Assembly: GCA_019415925.1 (NCBI GenBank)
Contig: DXYG01000001.1
Location: 16,940 to 80,939 of the forward strand
Source of the DNA: Clostridiales bacterium
Lineage (GTDB): Bacteria; Bacillota; Clostridia; Oscillospirales; Acutalibacteraceae
DNA length: 64,000 bases
Reading direction: 5' to 3'
Shown here one piece after another: positions 53,856 to 63,239 of this stretch (within the stretch, counting starts at the first letter, position 1; each line of letters starts with the position of its first letter). Made by a program: the position numbers and the translations under genes. The notes under the pieces are model-generated. The model saw only the letters and a program-made list of their open reading frames with translations, was not told the DNA's origin and did not search any database.

Positions 53856-54656
53856 TTGCAGGAAACAAAATATATCACAGTAGTTTCAAACGGCAGAAAA
53901 ACCGTGATTGGCATCGGAACAATTCTTTATGTTCTTTTGATAAATAAGATAGCGGAGATACATGTTTCCGGGGGTAAGATTTATCAAACGAGAATGACTC
54001 TCTCCGAGCTTGAAGAAAAGCTGGGAGATGGATTTATAAAGGTGCACCGTGGATGTATCGTATCTGCTATGGCAATACACGATATATCCGACAATATTAA
54101 CCTCAACAACGGAGAATCGCTGATATATACGATACGAAAGAAAAATCAGATTATTGAGCAGTTCCGTTCAAAGCAGAAGAACATTATCAGCAGCTTCAGA
54201 AAAGACGGAATTCCCACAACGGAGGAAGAATACCGCAAGCATTACAGCAGTTTTGAAAATCTTCCCTTTGCATTCACTGATATTGAGATGATATTCAACG
54301 AGGGAAGTCACGCTGTTGACTGGATTTTCAGATACGGCAATCCTGCACTTGCTAAACTTGAAAAATTATCCCTTGAACAGCTTATCGGCAGTTCCTTTGG
54401 CAGTCTGTTCAGCAATATGGACTCCAAATGGCTTCGCAGTTATGAGCGAGCAACTCTTTACGGAGAAATCTTGGAGATTATTGATTACAGTCCCGAAATT
54501 GATACATACTTAAAGGTTATATGTTTTCCGACCTTCAAGGGTCATTGCGGTTGCATTTTATTCGATATTTCCGAAATAAAATTCACAAAAAACAGCAACG
54601 ACGCCGAAAAAGCCCTTATGCTTTATTTCGGAAAACTGCCTTATAAAAACGACTGA
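53856..54656 (+). CDS. LytTR-type regulator with PAS-like C-terminal domain
   Basis: A 266-residue protein. Residues about 1-95 form a LytTR DNA-binding domain (AEIHVSGGKIYQTRMTLSEL, GFIKVHRGCIVSAMAI). There is no response-regulator receiver domain; instead the C-terminal half (FENLPFAFTDIEMIFNEGSH, DYSPEIDTYLKVICFPTFKG) looks PAS-like and may sense a small ligand. The TTG at 53856 has GGAGG at proper spacing; GTG 53847 would overlap that RBS. It lies just upstream of the surface-protein operon and of three CGTTTT repeats that may be its operator. Confidence 0.8.
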   Translation: MQETKYITVVSNGRKTVIGIGTILYVLLINKIAEIHVSGGKIYQTRMTLSELEEKLGDGFIKVHRGCIVSAMAIHDISDNINLNNGESLIYTIRKKNQIIEQFRSKQKNIISSFRKDGIPTTEEEYRKHYSSFENLPFAFTDIEMIFNEGSHAVDWIFRYGNPALAKLEKLSLEQLIGSSFGSLFSNMDSKWLRSYERATLYGEILEIIDYSPEIDTYLKVICFPTFKGHCGCILFDISEIKFTKNSNDAEKALMLYFGKLPYKND

Positions 54657-54679
54657 AAATATAGCCATTATATTTAAAG

Positions 54680-54750
54680 CAAGCCGCATATCGGCACCTG
54701 TTCCGTATGTTTTTTGAAAGCAAACGGAAAACGGTGAGGTATGCGGCTTG
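54680..54750 (+). terminator. Long hairpin after the LytTR gene
   Basis: CAAGCCGCATA (54680-54690) pairs with TATGCGGCTTG (54740-54750), with a CCGT.TGTTTT-type inner pairing. It ends the LytTR transcript or forms part of its 3' UTR. Confidence 0.65.
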
Positions 54751-54756
54751 TCTTAT

Positions 54757-54787
54757 GTCGTTTTGAGCCGTTTTAGTGTCGTTTTGG
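54757..54787 (+). promoter_or_regulatory. Candidate LytTR operator: three CGTTTT repeats
   Basis: CGTTTT occurs at 54759, 54769 and 54780, spaced 10 and 11 bp, so on one face of the helix. LytTR proteins bind direct repeats with about 20-bp or helical spacing. The sites are 160 bp upstream of the PI-PLC gene. Confidence 0.5.
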
Positions 54788-54874
54788 GAATTGCTTATTG
54801 AAAATGGATACAAAAAAGTTTATTCTCATATTAAGTATATACACACAAATACTATGGCAGAGTGGAGGTTATGT

Positions 54875-54916
54875 ATGAGATTTTCAATTTATTCAATAAA
54901 ATGTTTAAACAAATAA
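54875..54916 (+). CDS. Possible leader peptide, 13 residues
   Basis: ATG 54875 follows GTGGAGGTTATGT and encodes MRFSIYSIKCLNK before TAA, 25 bp upstream of the PI-PLC gene start. The RBS is stronger than expected by chance, but so short a frame could be accidental. Confidence 0.25.
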   Translation: MRFSIYSIKCLNK

Positions 54917-54941
54917 TTTATGAAAGGAAGAGAAAATTACT

Positions 54942-57900
54942 ATGAAAATGAGATTTTTTAACGTTTCAAAAGCAGTGTTATCAATTATCCTGTCATTGAC
55001 GATTATTTTTTCGGGAATAAGCGTTATTGCAGTTACAGTCGATGATTCAGCAAGCGTTGGCTCAAATTATGCGACATTTGATACGAGCAAAACATATTAT
55101 ATATGGCTGAAAGATGATACTGATAATACAGATGCACCGTTAAAAGAAATAAGACGTTCTCTTTTCAGATGGAATATGAACGGAAACGGTACCGGTCACA
55201 ACGCCGTAGTACATCTCGATTATCAGTACGGCGAAAACTGCGCAATGGAATTACAGGATGTTGGCGACGGTTATTACGGTATTCGATATAAGAACGATGA
55301 TAATCCTTATTGGATTGATACCGAAGGCGATAATCAAGATACCAACGAAGTTCTTCATCAGAATTCTAAAAAACTGGAATATGATGATAAAAAACAGGAA
55401 TATACAAAGTATAATCAGCATTTTCAGTTTATCCCCGTGCCGGGCGAAGAAAACACGTATTATATATACTGCAGAAAAGCCAAGCTTTATGTAGGAGTCA
55501 GAGATAACAAGATTGAACGAGAATCGAAGCTTGTTACAGTCAATGAAGCCGACAGAAAAAAATGGGTTATAACAACTGAGGACTATATGCTTACAGGCAA
55601 GGAAGAAAAGCTGTACGGCAGTAAAAACGGTGCTTATAGTCCGCAAGAGGGCGCTCCGATGTTTACTCTTAATCCTTTAGATTATGATTGTGATGTCAAT
55701 ATGAATCATTATATGGGTGCTGTAGGTAACTGTTTGCATTTGTATTACATAGGAACTTCTCCAAAAATCAGCGCAGAATGGGTCGAAGAAAAACAAGCCT
55801 ATCGTCTGCGCAGCTTTACAACCTTAGAGGACGATCCCGCTATCCGTGATTTAGTGTGGGATGTTGACAACCAAAGTGTAGATGAACACAGCTCGGATAA
55901 GGATGTTGTAATACACATTTGGAATGAACAGGGAACAACACACGCCAGTCAGTTTTGGAGATTTATTCCCGTAGAAGGAAAGCAGAATGTTTACTATATT
56001 TATAATGTAAACAGCTGTCTTTACGCTTCGATTGAAGGCGGATATGATAAGGACAATAATGACGAAAATGAAGTTAAACTTGTACAAAGCAAAACTGCTT
56101 TTCCGTGGGAACTTCATATGCTGAATCAGGATGAGCTTAATTCTTACACAGATACAACAGATGATGAAATAAATCACGGAAACTGGATGTCAAAGCTTCC
56201 TGACAGTATGTATCTCTCTGAGGTGAATATGCCTGGAACACACGACGCAGGTGCAACAAATCTAAGCACCAACGATATAAGTCAATTATCCTTAGCAATC
56301 TGTCAGCAATTATATTTGAACGAGCAGCTGAATTCGGGTGTAAGAGCATGGGATATGAGAATTGACAGCGCAAGTGCCAAGTATGAGGATGACCCTAATA
56401 TTATACACGGTTTTTCTGCTTACCTCTGCCAAAACCAAAAGGAAGCTATACTTGAGCTTGAGGAGGTAATGCAGACTGCAAGAGATTTTCTCAAGCTTCA
56501 CCCAAGGGAAACTATTGTTATGACACTAAAGGCTGACGGCAAGTCGTTCGGCGATGATGAGGATGTTGCAAATCATATTCTCAAATATATAAAGAATGAG
56601 GATTATCCTATTTATCGACCTGCAAAAGGCAGTGGCGGTGTCATTCCTACATTAGGAAATGTAAGAGGAAAAATTGTATTTATCAGGAGATTGAAGCTGT
56701 CCAACGAATATATAGATAATTTAAACGAGCAATCAGAATCATTATCCTATTCGCTATACGACGCTTTCGGTCCTGACGCAAGCAAATGGGATGATAATAA
56801 TTATTCTGATTATACACACGCTCAGCAGGTCGGCAGCAGTAATATTTATGTGCAGGATAATTACGGAGAAGGCGATGCGGATAAAAAACTTGAATATTTT
56901 ACAGGCACAATAGATGATGCGACTGATAAAAAATTAACAGCAAACGGCAACGCTTATCTTTTCAATTATTCAGCCGCAACGGATAGTTTATATCAACCGC
57001 GAAAAATAAATGCAAAATTAATGAAAGAAGAACGTCTTAATCAACCGACCTCATTATCTGACAGTAAAACTATCGGTATAGTAATGACAAATTACATTGA
57101 CGCAAAGCTTTCAAGAAGAATATATATGACTAATTTCATTACCGAGCATACACATACATATTCCGATACCGGTTTCTGCACAATATGCGGTCAGTATCAG
57201 CCTACAACCCTTAACGGCGGCGTTTACGAAATCGGTAACGCAGGTCAGCTTTTCTGGTTTGCGTCCCTTGTAAACGGCGACAGCACTCATGCTGAGTTTG
57301 ACGCTCAGAATACAGGCGCAAAGGGTATTCTTGTTAAGGATATTAATCTTGAAAGCCGTGAATGGTCGCCGATAATGAACTTTGTCGGTACATTTGACGG
57401 AGATAATCATACAATTTCTAACCTTAAGATTACGAACACTTCAACATATTCCGGATTGTTCGGAAAAACATCGGGAACTTTAAAGAACTTTACCCTTAAA
57501 GGAAATATAACTCTCTCTGCCGATGGCGATATGATTGGCGGTGCAGTAGGCAACGCTGACGGTGCAACAATAAATAATGTTACTTCATATGTGAATATTT
57601 CAAATACAGAGGGAGCGTTAAAGCATATCGGCGGTGTAGTAGGCGGTATTGATAACAAAAATACAGTTGTAGATAAATGCGTTTATTACGGCACTTTGAA
57701 TATTAGTAATTCTCACGACTGTATAGGCGGTATTGTAGGATATTCAAATGCAGGAGCAAGAATCAGCAACTGCGCAAATCACGGTACTGTAAGTGCAGCC
57801 AAAGACGGTGCTTATGTGGGCGGTATTTTAGGATATGTAAACAACACAAACCCAACCGTCAAGGATTGCTACAACTACGGAAAGGTAAGCAACGGCAACA

Positions 57901-59729
57901 ACACAACCTACTGCGGAGCAATTATCGGTTGGGCGAGAAATTACACTCAAGGCAATATAGATAACAACTATTACCTTGACTCCTCATCATCGCTTGCATT
58001 CGGAAGCGGCAGTAAGTCAGGAGCAGCTGCAACAACAAAAACTGCTGAACAGTTCAAGTCAGGTGAGGTTGCATACTTACTTAATCATAGTGTAACAGAC
58101 GGTACACAGGTATGGTATCAGAACATCGACAACGGCAAAACTCCTGATGATTATCCCGTATTTGAGGGCGGTACGGTTTATTACCTTGATTATAATGACA
58201 GTTATTCCAATACATATTCCGAAAAGCCTGAACCAAATGAGTTTGACAAGGATAACGGAAACTTCATCATCAGAACATATGACGACCTTGTTAAGCTGTC
58301 AAATCTTGTGAGAAGCGATTATGAACATTACGGCAGTGCTAATTATATTCTTGAAAATAATATAAAAGCACCTGATGACGCAAAGTGGACTCAAGGTATT
58401 GGCTCTGTGTCGGAAAACAAGCCTTTCAACGGCACATTTGACGGCAACGGCTACTGTATTTTCGGTCTTAATGTTGATTCACCTAAATACGGCGGATTGT
58501 TCGAGGTAATCGGCGAAAACGGTAAAGTAAAGGATTTATTCGTATTCGATTGTGATTTCTCCTCCGCCTCTAAAACAGCAGGCGGAATTGCAGCGTTAAA
58601 CTACGGTACAATCGACCATTGTTCAAGCGGTGTAAATATCACCTCCGGAGGTATTCATCCACAAAATATAGAAATCTACGGACCGGATTTAAACTCAATC
58701 GTCAACGGTGAAACAAGCGGCGGTATCACAGGCGAAAACAACGGTACTATTATTGGATGCCGAAACTCCTCTATCGTAAAGGGTTCAAATTGCGGTGGTG
58801 TTGCAGGAGTGAACAACGGCACAATTTACGGCTGTGCAAACAACGGTAAAGTCGGAACTTCAACAACTTCGGTTACAGGCGGACTTGCAGGAAAGAACTG
58901 CGACACAATCGAAAGTTCATATAATTCAGGAAACGTATACGGATATGTTATAGGTTCCATTGCAGGTAAAAACGGATACAACGGAGCAACCTCAACGGTA
59001 AATGATGTATTCTACATTTCACAGAGCGAGGTTAATGCATTCGGAACAACTCCGTGGGATACATCGTTTGATACAATCACAGAAAAGACTTCCGATGCTA
59101 AATATGATGAGAAATTTACCAAGGAACTCAATTCCGTAACCGATAAATCAAAAGTCAAGTGGAAGTTTAATCCGCCTCTTAACAAAGGCTATCCGATTAT
59201 TGAGGGGAACTTCTTTATAAACACCGTTAAATCTGCCGGCAATAACATCACCGTACAAGGACGTATGCACAAGGATTTGAATATAAGCTATGACCTTTGC
59301 AGTGAGAGCTCCGAAGAATACAAGCTGTTATCTTCATCAGCAGGCGAAAATAAAATTCTTAAAACATATTCTGTAAGTCTTACCGACAACGACGGCAACT
59401 ATATTCCTGCCGAGCTGTGGTGTTCAGGTTCCTATAAAATTTCAGTGCCTGTTGACAGCAAAAACATACAGCTTGCAGGTATAGATACAGACGGAAACAT
59501 AGTTTTCTGTAAGCCTGATTCTGTTGAAAACGGAACGGCGGTATTTACGGTTTCGTACCCGATGTCGTTTGCTATTGTTGAAACAACAGCAGAAAATCCG
59601 TCATCTGTCAACAATAACAACGGCACACCGATTCAGACCGGTTCGGAAATGTGCGGAGCAATACTGCTTGTAGCATTGCTTTCACTTACAGTAATCCTAA
59701 TTACAAAAAGAAGGAACAAAATTGGATAA
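54942..59729 (+). CDS. Giant cell-wall PI-PLC/GLUG surface protein with sortase-like signal
   Basis: A 1595-residue protein. It has a signal peptide (VLSIILSLTIIFSGISVIA) and then a 380-residue N-terminal region of beta-type repeats (YYIWLKDD, FQFIPVPGEENTYYIY). At about 410-740 is a PI-PLC X-like domain (MPGTHDAGA with His434, IIHGF with His489, HPRETIVMTLKADG). GLUG-like repeats follow around 840-1000 and 1240-1340 (GGIVGYSNAGARISNCANHG type), then a C-terminal PIQTG, a hydrophobic helix and the basic end KRRNKIG. PIQTG-TM-basic tail resembles a non-canonical sortase motif. It would display a phosphodiesterase on the surface. RBS GAAAGGAAG; overlaps the next gene by 8 nt. Confidence 0.85.
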   Translation: MKMRFFNVSKAVLSIILSLTIIFSGISVIAVTVDDSASVGSNYATFDTSKTYYIWLKDDTDNTDAPLKEIRRSLFRWNMNGNGTGHNAVVHLDYQYGENCAMELQDVGDGYYGIRYKNDDNPYWIDTEGDNQDTNEVLHQNSKKLEYDDKKQEYTKYNQHFQFIPVPGEENTYYIYCRKAKLYVGVRDNKIERESKLVTVNEADRKKWVITTEDYMLTGKEEKLYGSKNGAYSPQEGAPMFTLNPLDYDCDVNMNHYMGAVGNCLHLYYIGTSPKISAEWVEEKQAYRLRSFTTLEDDPAIRDLVWDVDNQSVDEHSSDKDVVIHIWNEQGTTHASQFWRFIPVEGKQNVYYIYNVNSCLYASIEGGYDKDNNDENEVKLVQSKTAFPWELHMLNQDELNSYTDTTDDEINHGNWMSKLPDSMYLSEVNMPGTHDAGATNLSTNDISQLSLAICQQLYLNEQLNSGVRAWDMRIDSASAKYEDDPNIIHGFSAYLCQNQKEAILELEEVMQTARDFLKLHPRETIVMTLKADGKSFGDDEDVANHILKYIKNEDYPIYRPAKGSGGVIPTLGNVRGKIVFIRRLKLSNEYIDNLNEQSESLSYSLYDAFGPDASKWDDNNYSDYTHAQQVGSSNIYVQDNYGEGDADKKLEYFTGTIDDATDKKLTANGNAYLFNYSAATDSLYQPRKINAKLMKEERLNQPTSLSDSKTIGIVMTNYIDAKLSRRIYMTNFITEHTHTYSDTGFCTICGQYQPTTLNGGVYEIGNAGQLFWFASLVNGDSTHAEFDAQNTGAKGILVKDINLESREWSPIMNFVGTFDGDNHTISNLKITNTSTYSGLFGKTSGTLKNFTLKGNITLSADGDMIGGAVGNADGATINNVTSYVNISNTEGALKHIGGVVGGIDNKNTVVDKCVYYGTLNISNSHDCIGGIVGYSNAGARISNCANHGTVSAAKDGAYVGGILGYVNNTNPTVKDCYNYGKVSNGNNTTYCGAIIGWARNYTQGNIDNNYYLDSSSSLAFGSGSKSGAAATTKTAEQFKSGEVAYLLNHSVTDGTQVWYQNIDNGKTPDDYPVFEGGTVYYLDYNDSYSNTYSEKPEPNEFDKDNGNFIIRTYDDLVKLSNLVRSDYEHYGSANYILENNIKAPDDAKWTQGIGSVSENKPFNGTFDGNGYCIFGLNVDSPKYGGLFEVIGENGKVKDLFVFDCDFSSASKTAGGIAALNYGTIDHCSSGVNITSGGIHPQNIEIYGPDLNSIVNGETSGGITGENNGTIIGCRNSSIVKGSNCGGVAGVNNGTIYGCANNGKVGTSTTSVTGGLAGKNCDTIESSYNSGNVYGYVIGSIAGKNGYNGATSTVNDVFYISQSEVNAFGTTPWDTSFDTITEKTSDAKYDEKFTKELNSVTDKSKVKWKFNPPLNKGYPIIEGNFFINTVKSAGNNITVQGRMHKDLNISYDLCSESSEEYKLLSSSAGENKILKTYSVSLTDNDGNYIPAELWCSGSYKISVPVDSKNIQLAGIDTDGNIVFCKPDSVENGTAVFTVSYPMSFAIVETTAENPSSVNNNNGTPIQTGSEMCGAILLVALLSLTVILITKRRNKIG

Positions 59730-60231
59730 AACAAAAGAAAAATCAAATAAAAAGCTCTTTATTATCATAATCGCAATACTTGTTATTGCGGCATTAACTG
59801 TCGGCGGAGTGGTTGTGTATAACAGTTTCTTCGCCGAGAAGCCGGCACCCTCAAACGGTGTTGTCGGAAAAATCTCCGACTGCTGGGACACAGGCATAGA
59901 GGACGAACCCGCTGTGCAAAGTGCAGGTATTCAGATTCCCGGCTACAGCACTGCCGAAATGAAGGCAGGAGATGAAAGCTTAGTTCTGAGTATCGGTAAT
60001 CCCAAGGCGAATAAATGCGGATTTTATGCCACACTCAAGCTTGAGGACGGAACCGTGCTTTATGAGTCAGAGCTTATAAAACCGGGCTACGGACTGACAG
60101 AGGTTCCGCTCAATCAGACGCTTGACGCAGGAGAATACACTGCAATGGTGGTGTATAAATGCGTTACTCTTGACGAGGAAGAAACTCCTCTGAATTCCGC
60201 AGAATCGGAATTTAAATTAATTGTTAAGTGA
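59722..60231 (+). CDS. Membrane-anchored extracellular protein, unknown
   Basis: A 169-residue protein with a TTG start. An N-terminal TM helix (LFIIIIAILVIAALTVGGVVV) is followed by an extracellular beta-rich domain (SLVLSIGNPKANKCGFYATL, GLTEVPLNQTLDAGEYTAMV) that resembles small immunoglobulin-like folds found in surface operons. It overlaps the PI-PLC gene end, so it is translationally coupled. Function unknown; perhaps an assembly or display partner. Confidence 0.7.
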   Translation: MDKTKEKSNKKLFIIIIAILVIAALTVGGVVVYNSFFAEKPAPSNGVVGKISDCWDTGIEDEPAVQSAGIQIPGYSTAEMKAGDESLVLSIGNPKANKCGFYATLKLEDGTVLYESELIKPGYGLTEVPLNQTLDAGEYTAMVVYKCVTLDEEETPLNSAESEFKLIVK

Positions 60232-60296
60232 TTAAGGATTGTCGCACAATACGGCTTTCTTATCAATAAAATTTTATTTATGAAAGGATGTTTTCA

Positions 60297-60911
60297 ATGA
60301 AAACAAAGAAAATCATTTCTGCTTTAATTGCAGGAATACTTGCAGCAACTGCGGCTGTATCGGTATCTGCCGCAACTCTCTCAGATGTAACTCCTGAAAA
60401 CTCAACAGAAGTAAAAGCAAATATCGTAGATCCCGGATCGGTAAGCTATGTAATCACAATTCCCGATACTGCTGATTTCGGTACGCTTACCCAGCCCGAA
60501 AGCACTGATACTGACCACTATACATTCAACGGATTTCAGGTTGAGGCAACCGAGCTCAATATAAAAAGCAATCAGGGAGTAACTGTTTATATGAAGGACA
60601 GCACTGCAACGGATAATCAGTTCTACATTTCGCAAAAGGTTGAAGCTGACCCGTTCACAATAGCTTATGATGTTTATGATACTACAGTTAACGAAGAAAA
60701 TGTCGGCAGTTACGATCCGATAAACACAACTGTAACACCCGGATCATACGGCTATCATCTCTGTACATTCTTGGCAGGTTCACAAGGAAGCACACAGGAT
60801 GTTACACTCGCTTTGAACCAGAACGCTCTGTACGGTAAGACTCTTTCTGATATTGCAGGCGATTACAGCGGTACAATAACATTCCACAGTGCATTATTTG
60901 AACGCAGTTAA
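60297..60911 (+). CDS. Secreted beta-rich surface protein
   Basis: A 204-residue protein with a signal peptide (KIISALIAGILAATAAVSVSAA), then beta-strand sequence (YVITIPDTADFGTLTQPEST, TVYMKDSTATDNQFYISQ, GDYSGTITFHSALF) without a membrane anchor. The repeat of V.ITIPDTADFG and YSGTITF is reminiscent of WxL/pilin-like domains of Firmicute surface proteins; this is a weak match. RBS GAAAGGATG. Confidence 0.65.
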   Translation: MKTKKIISALIAGILAATAAVSVSAATLSDVTPENSTEVKANIVDPGSVSYVITIPDTADFGTLTQPESTDTDHYTFNGFQVEATELNIKSNQGVTVYMKDSTATDNQFYISQKVEADPFTIAYDVYDTTVNEENVGSYDPINTTVTPGSYGYHLCTFLAGSQGSTQDVTLALNQNALYGKTLSDIAGDYSGTITFHSALFERS

Positions 60912-60953
60912 TCAGTTGTTCCTTAATAATTAACACCACAAGTTTTATCTGAA

Positions 60954-61283
60954 ATGAAATGGATAAAAATACATAAATACCTGTGTTTGCTGTTTGTTGC
61001 AATATGTTCAATACTTTTTACAACCTCACTGACTGCTTTTGCAGTACGTAATGAAGGAAATATGGAAGTGATTGCTCATATTGAAACTGCTCCTGATGAA
61101 ACCACACAGCCTGTTACCGACAGTACACAAAGTTATATCGAACAGGATGAAAGCAATATTTCAACAGGAGAAGCAGTATCCGTTTGTGTTATTATTTCTT
61201 CGCTTTTGCTCATCATCTCGGTGCTTGTAATATATTTTTGCACGAAAAACGGTAAGCGTAACAGCATTCACAGCAGCGAGTAA
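60954..61283 (+). CDS. Small membrane surface protein, 109 residues
   Basis: It has a signal peptide (LCLLFVAICSILFTTSLTAFA), a short Thr-rich acidic extracellular stretch, then STGEAVSVCVIISSLLLIIS, a TM helix and the basic tail KNGKRNS. The STGE-TM-basic end is similar in style to that of the PI-PLC protein and might be a sortase-type signal. It is the last gene of the operon; terminator at 61299. Confidence 0.6.
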   Translation: MKWIKIHKYLCLLFVAICSILFTTSLTAFAVRNEGNMEVIAHIETAPDETTQPVTDSTQSYIEQDESNISTGEAVSVCVIISSLLLIISVLVIYFCTKNGKRNSIHSSE

Positions 61284-61298
61284 TATTGTTATTATTAA

Positions 61299-61336
61299 AA
61301 GAGGGGTTGTTCACGGCTGAACAACCCCTCTTATTA
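61299..61336 (+). terminator. Terminator of the surface-protein operon
   Basis: AAGAGGGGTTGTTC and GAACAACCCCTCTT form a 14-bp perfect stem with an ACGGCT loop, followed by ATTATTT. Confidence 0.9.
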
Positions 61337-61340
61337 TTTA

Positions 61341-61386
61341 TGGAAACACTGATTAAATCGTTTGTGCATATTGCGCAGTCAGAAAT
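61341..61386. mobile_element. Truncated copy of the IS5-type MITE
   Basis: GGAAACACTGATTAAATCGT and the following 26 bp equal the left end of the MITE at 53021, then the match stops within a DUF1848 gene remnant. Confidence 0.75.
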
Positions 61387-61650
61387 CTCACCGCAAAGAA
61401 GAGGTGAGTTTACTGAATATTTTGAACAATTATTTCTAACGCTTTCCTCACTGTAATTGGCATAACAGTATCTGCAAGCGTTTTTGCAGGTATTATAAGT
61501 TCCAATGTCTATACTTTCGATACAACCGCAATCCTCACGCTGATTTTTATCTTTAACAGCATTGATTTTGCAGCCGATTATTTTTTCAATCATATCCTTA
61601 TCAATTATAGTGATATTCTGCCACATATTTACAATAAATTCAATAAATTT
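61387..61650 (-). pseudogene. DUF1848 protein, C-terminal remnant
   Basis: The minus strand encodes NAVKDKNQREDCGCIESIDI, then GTYNTCKNACRYCYANYSEE and VRNNCSKYSVNS. This Cys-rich motif is the typical end of DUF1848 proteins (radical SAM-like, CGC...D.G.YNTC...C.YCYA). The 5' part is missing and the 3' end is cut by the MITE copy. Frame is otherwise intact. Confidence 0.75.
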
Positions 61651-61902
61651 TGAAATATTTTGTGTTATATCCCAACAATTACCTTGTATGATTTCTATGA
61701 TGTTTCAAAGCAGTTATTGTAATCATTCAGTTATGCCTGTGCGAAACACTATAATAATAATAATAATAATCCGGTAAGAAAACTTGTCGTTCGGCGATAT
61801 AACTTTTTATAAGGCTATACATTAAAAATTTATCAATATCTGAAAAAGTAATCAGGCGATTATCAATAGCATAAAAAGCATCAAAACTGCGAAAGCTCAA
61901 GA
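61651..61902. other. AT-rich gap with a TAA microsatellite
   Basis: About 250 bp; a run of seven or so ATA/TAA units at about 61750-61770. Nothing else is recognised. Confidence 0.5.
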
Positions 61903-61953
61903 CCTTCTGTACCTGCCATGCAAAAACGGCTTAAACACTACGTTTAAGCCGTT
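61903..61953. repeat. att-like repeat copy C with its hairpin
   Basis: CCTTCTGTACCTGCCA (61903-61918) followed by AAACGGCTTAAAC...GTTTAAGCCGTTT (61922-61953) repeats the arrangement at 1943-1998. The hairpin may also terminate the lost DUF1848-side + strand DNA. Confidence 0.45.
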
Positions 61954-61995
61954 TCACTCAATTATATTTTAGGTAAACAAATTTATATATACCCG

Positions 61996-62466
61996 TTATT
62001 GTTTTACAAATACGCTTGTAGAGCCTGTGTTTTCATCGGTACATTCAAGGGTGTCATTTTCTGCATTGTATGTGTAAGGTGTTGACGTACCGTTTGTTGT
62101 AAGTGTTAATGTTGAGCCGTCAAATTCGTAACTGCCCTCAACATCTACACCGGCAACTGTACATATTGCCGAACCGTCATCATTAAAAGTATATTTACCA
62201 CCTACCTGTTCGGGAGTTACGCCCTGAGCCTGACAATACTCTTCAAATGTCTGCCTGTTGCCGTCAGCGTCAATAATTTCTGAAACTCCCCATGTGCCTG
62301 TTACACTTACTTCAGCACTGTCATCTTGAGCTGTGTCTGATGATTCAGCGCTCTGAGAAACTGACGACTCATTAGCTGAACTCTCTCCATTGTCCTTGCT
62401 GCCGCAACCGCAGAATACTGCTGTACCTACCATACAAAGCGCAAGCAATAATGCAATTTTTTTCAT
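61996..62466 (-). CDS. Lipoprotein with lipocalin-like domain
   Basis: A 156-residue protein with a lipoprotein signal (LLLALCMVGTAVFCGCGS; lipidation at the first Cys of CGC). A Ser/Glu-rich linker of about 30 residues leads to a small beta-barrel-like domain (GTWGVSEIIDADGNRQTFEE, GKYTFNDDGSAICTV, GSTLTLTTNGTSTPYTY). The pattern is that of many Firmicute extracellular DUF4923-like/lipocalin-like lipoproteins. Function unknown. It is 32 nt from the upstream membrane-protein gene. Confidence 0.75.
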   Translation of the reverse strand: MKKIALLLALCMVGTAVFCGCGSKDNGESSANESSVSQSAESSDTAQDDSAEVSVTGTWGVSEIIDADGNRQTFEEYCQAQGVTPEQVGGKYTFNDDGSAICTVAGVDVEGSYEFDGSTLTLTTNGTSTPYTYNAENDTLECTDENTGSTSVFVKQ

Positions 62467-62498
62467 TTTAATTACCTCTTTCTAAAATTATTATTTTA

Positions 62499-63200
62499 TT
62501 ATGCCAAGCCGAAATAGCTTAAAATATTAAAGCCTGTCGGCATTGGAATAGTGAACATAAATATTGTTGCAAACAAAAATCCCGCAATCGCAACCCCGAG
62601 AATCACGTATCTGTTTGGAAGTTGCTTGAATGTACCCACTATACCAAGCAGGAACAGAACTACCGAATAGATAACTGTTACAAGTCCGAAAGCGTCACCG
62701 TTAGCGTTGTCCTTTTTGCCCTGTTCAAGAAGCTTGTCTGCCTCTGCAATCGTTTCTTTTGCATCAGTAAAATAGCTGTCTGTAAAGCCTTCCTTATCAA
62801 ACGGAGAAGTGTCCTCACCCTGTTTCATTGCCCAAGTGATTGCTTGGGCAAGCTCTGCGGAACAATTATCGTTAAGAAGCTTTTCAAGCTTCCAGTCATA
62901 CTTTTCAACAGCCTCAGTATCATTCTTCTCCTCAGCATAAGAAGATTCGATTAAGACGTCGCTTATTTCATTCCAGAGCATCATATCCTGCATAAGATTT
63001 TGTGCCGCTTCATTATACATTGAATTGCCCTCAGAGGAAAGCTTATTGCTTGTTGCATAATTTGTTGCCTGATTTCCTCCGTGAAGCGAACCTATCCATG
63101 ACGCCCACGCAGTAGCCAACGCAGTTATTCCGAGAAAAACTGCAACAATTATTTCAAGAATTTTCTCGGGATCTCTTTTCTTTTTTATTTTTTCATTCAT
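62499..63200 (-). CDS. Membrane protein with four TM helices, unknown
   Basis: A 233-residue protein. TM helix 1 (IIVAVFLGITALATAWASWI) is followed by an extracytoplasmic or cytoplasmic helical region of about 110 residues, then three C-terminal helices (AFGLVTVIYSVVLFLLGIVG, RYVILGVAIAGFLFATIFMF). The organisation resembles DUF4337-type proteins, but this is not certain. It is co-directional with the lipoprotein and the next gene. Confidence 0.65.
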   Translation of the reverse strand: MNEKIKKKRDPEKILEIIVAVFLGITALATAWASWIGSLHGGNQATNYATSNKLSSEGNSMYNEAAQNLMQDMMLWNEISDVLIESSYAEEKNDTEAVEKYDWKLEKLLNDNCSAELAQAITWAMKQGEDTSPFDKEGFTDSYFTDAKETIAEADKLLEQGKKDNANGDAFGLVTVIYSVVLFLLGIVGTFKQLPNRYVILGVAIAGFLFATIFMFTIPMPTGFNILSYFGLA

Positions 63201-63239
63201 TACTACTCTGCCTCTTTTAGATTTGTTATCTTAAACAAA

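Noticed and set aside
61562..61777. 71-codon frame with poly-isoleucine end
   Set aside because: It reads through the ATA/TAA microsatellite and is antisense to the DUF1848 remnant.
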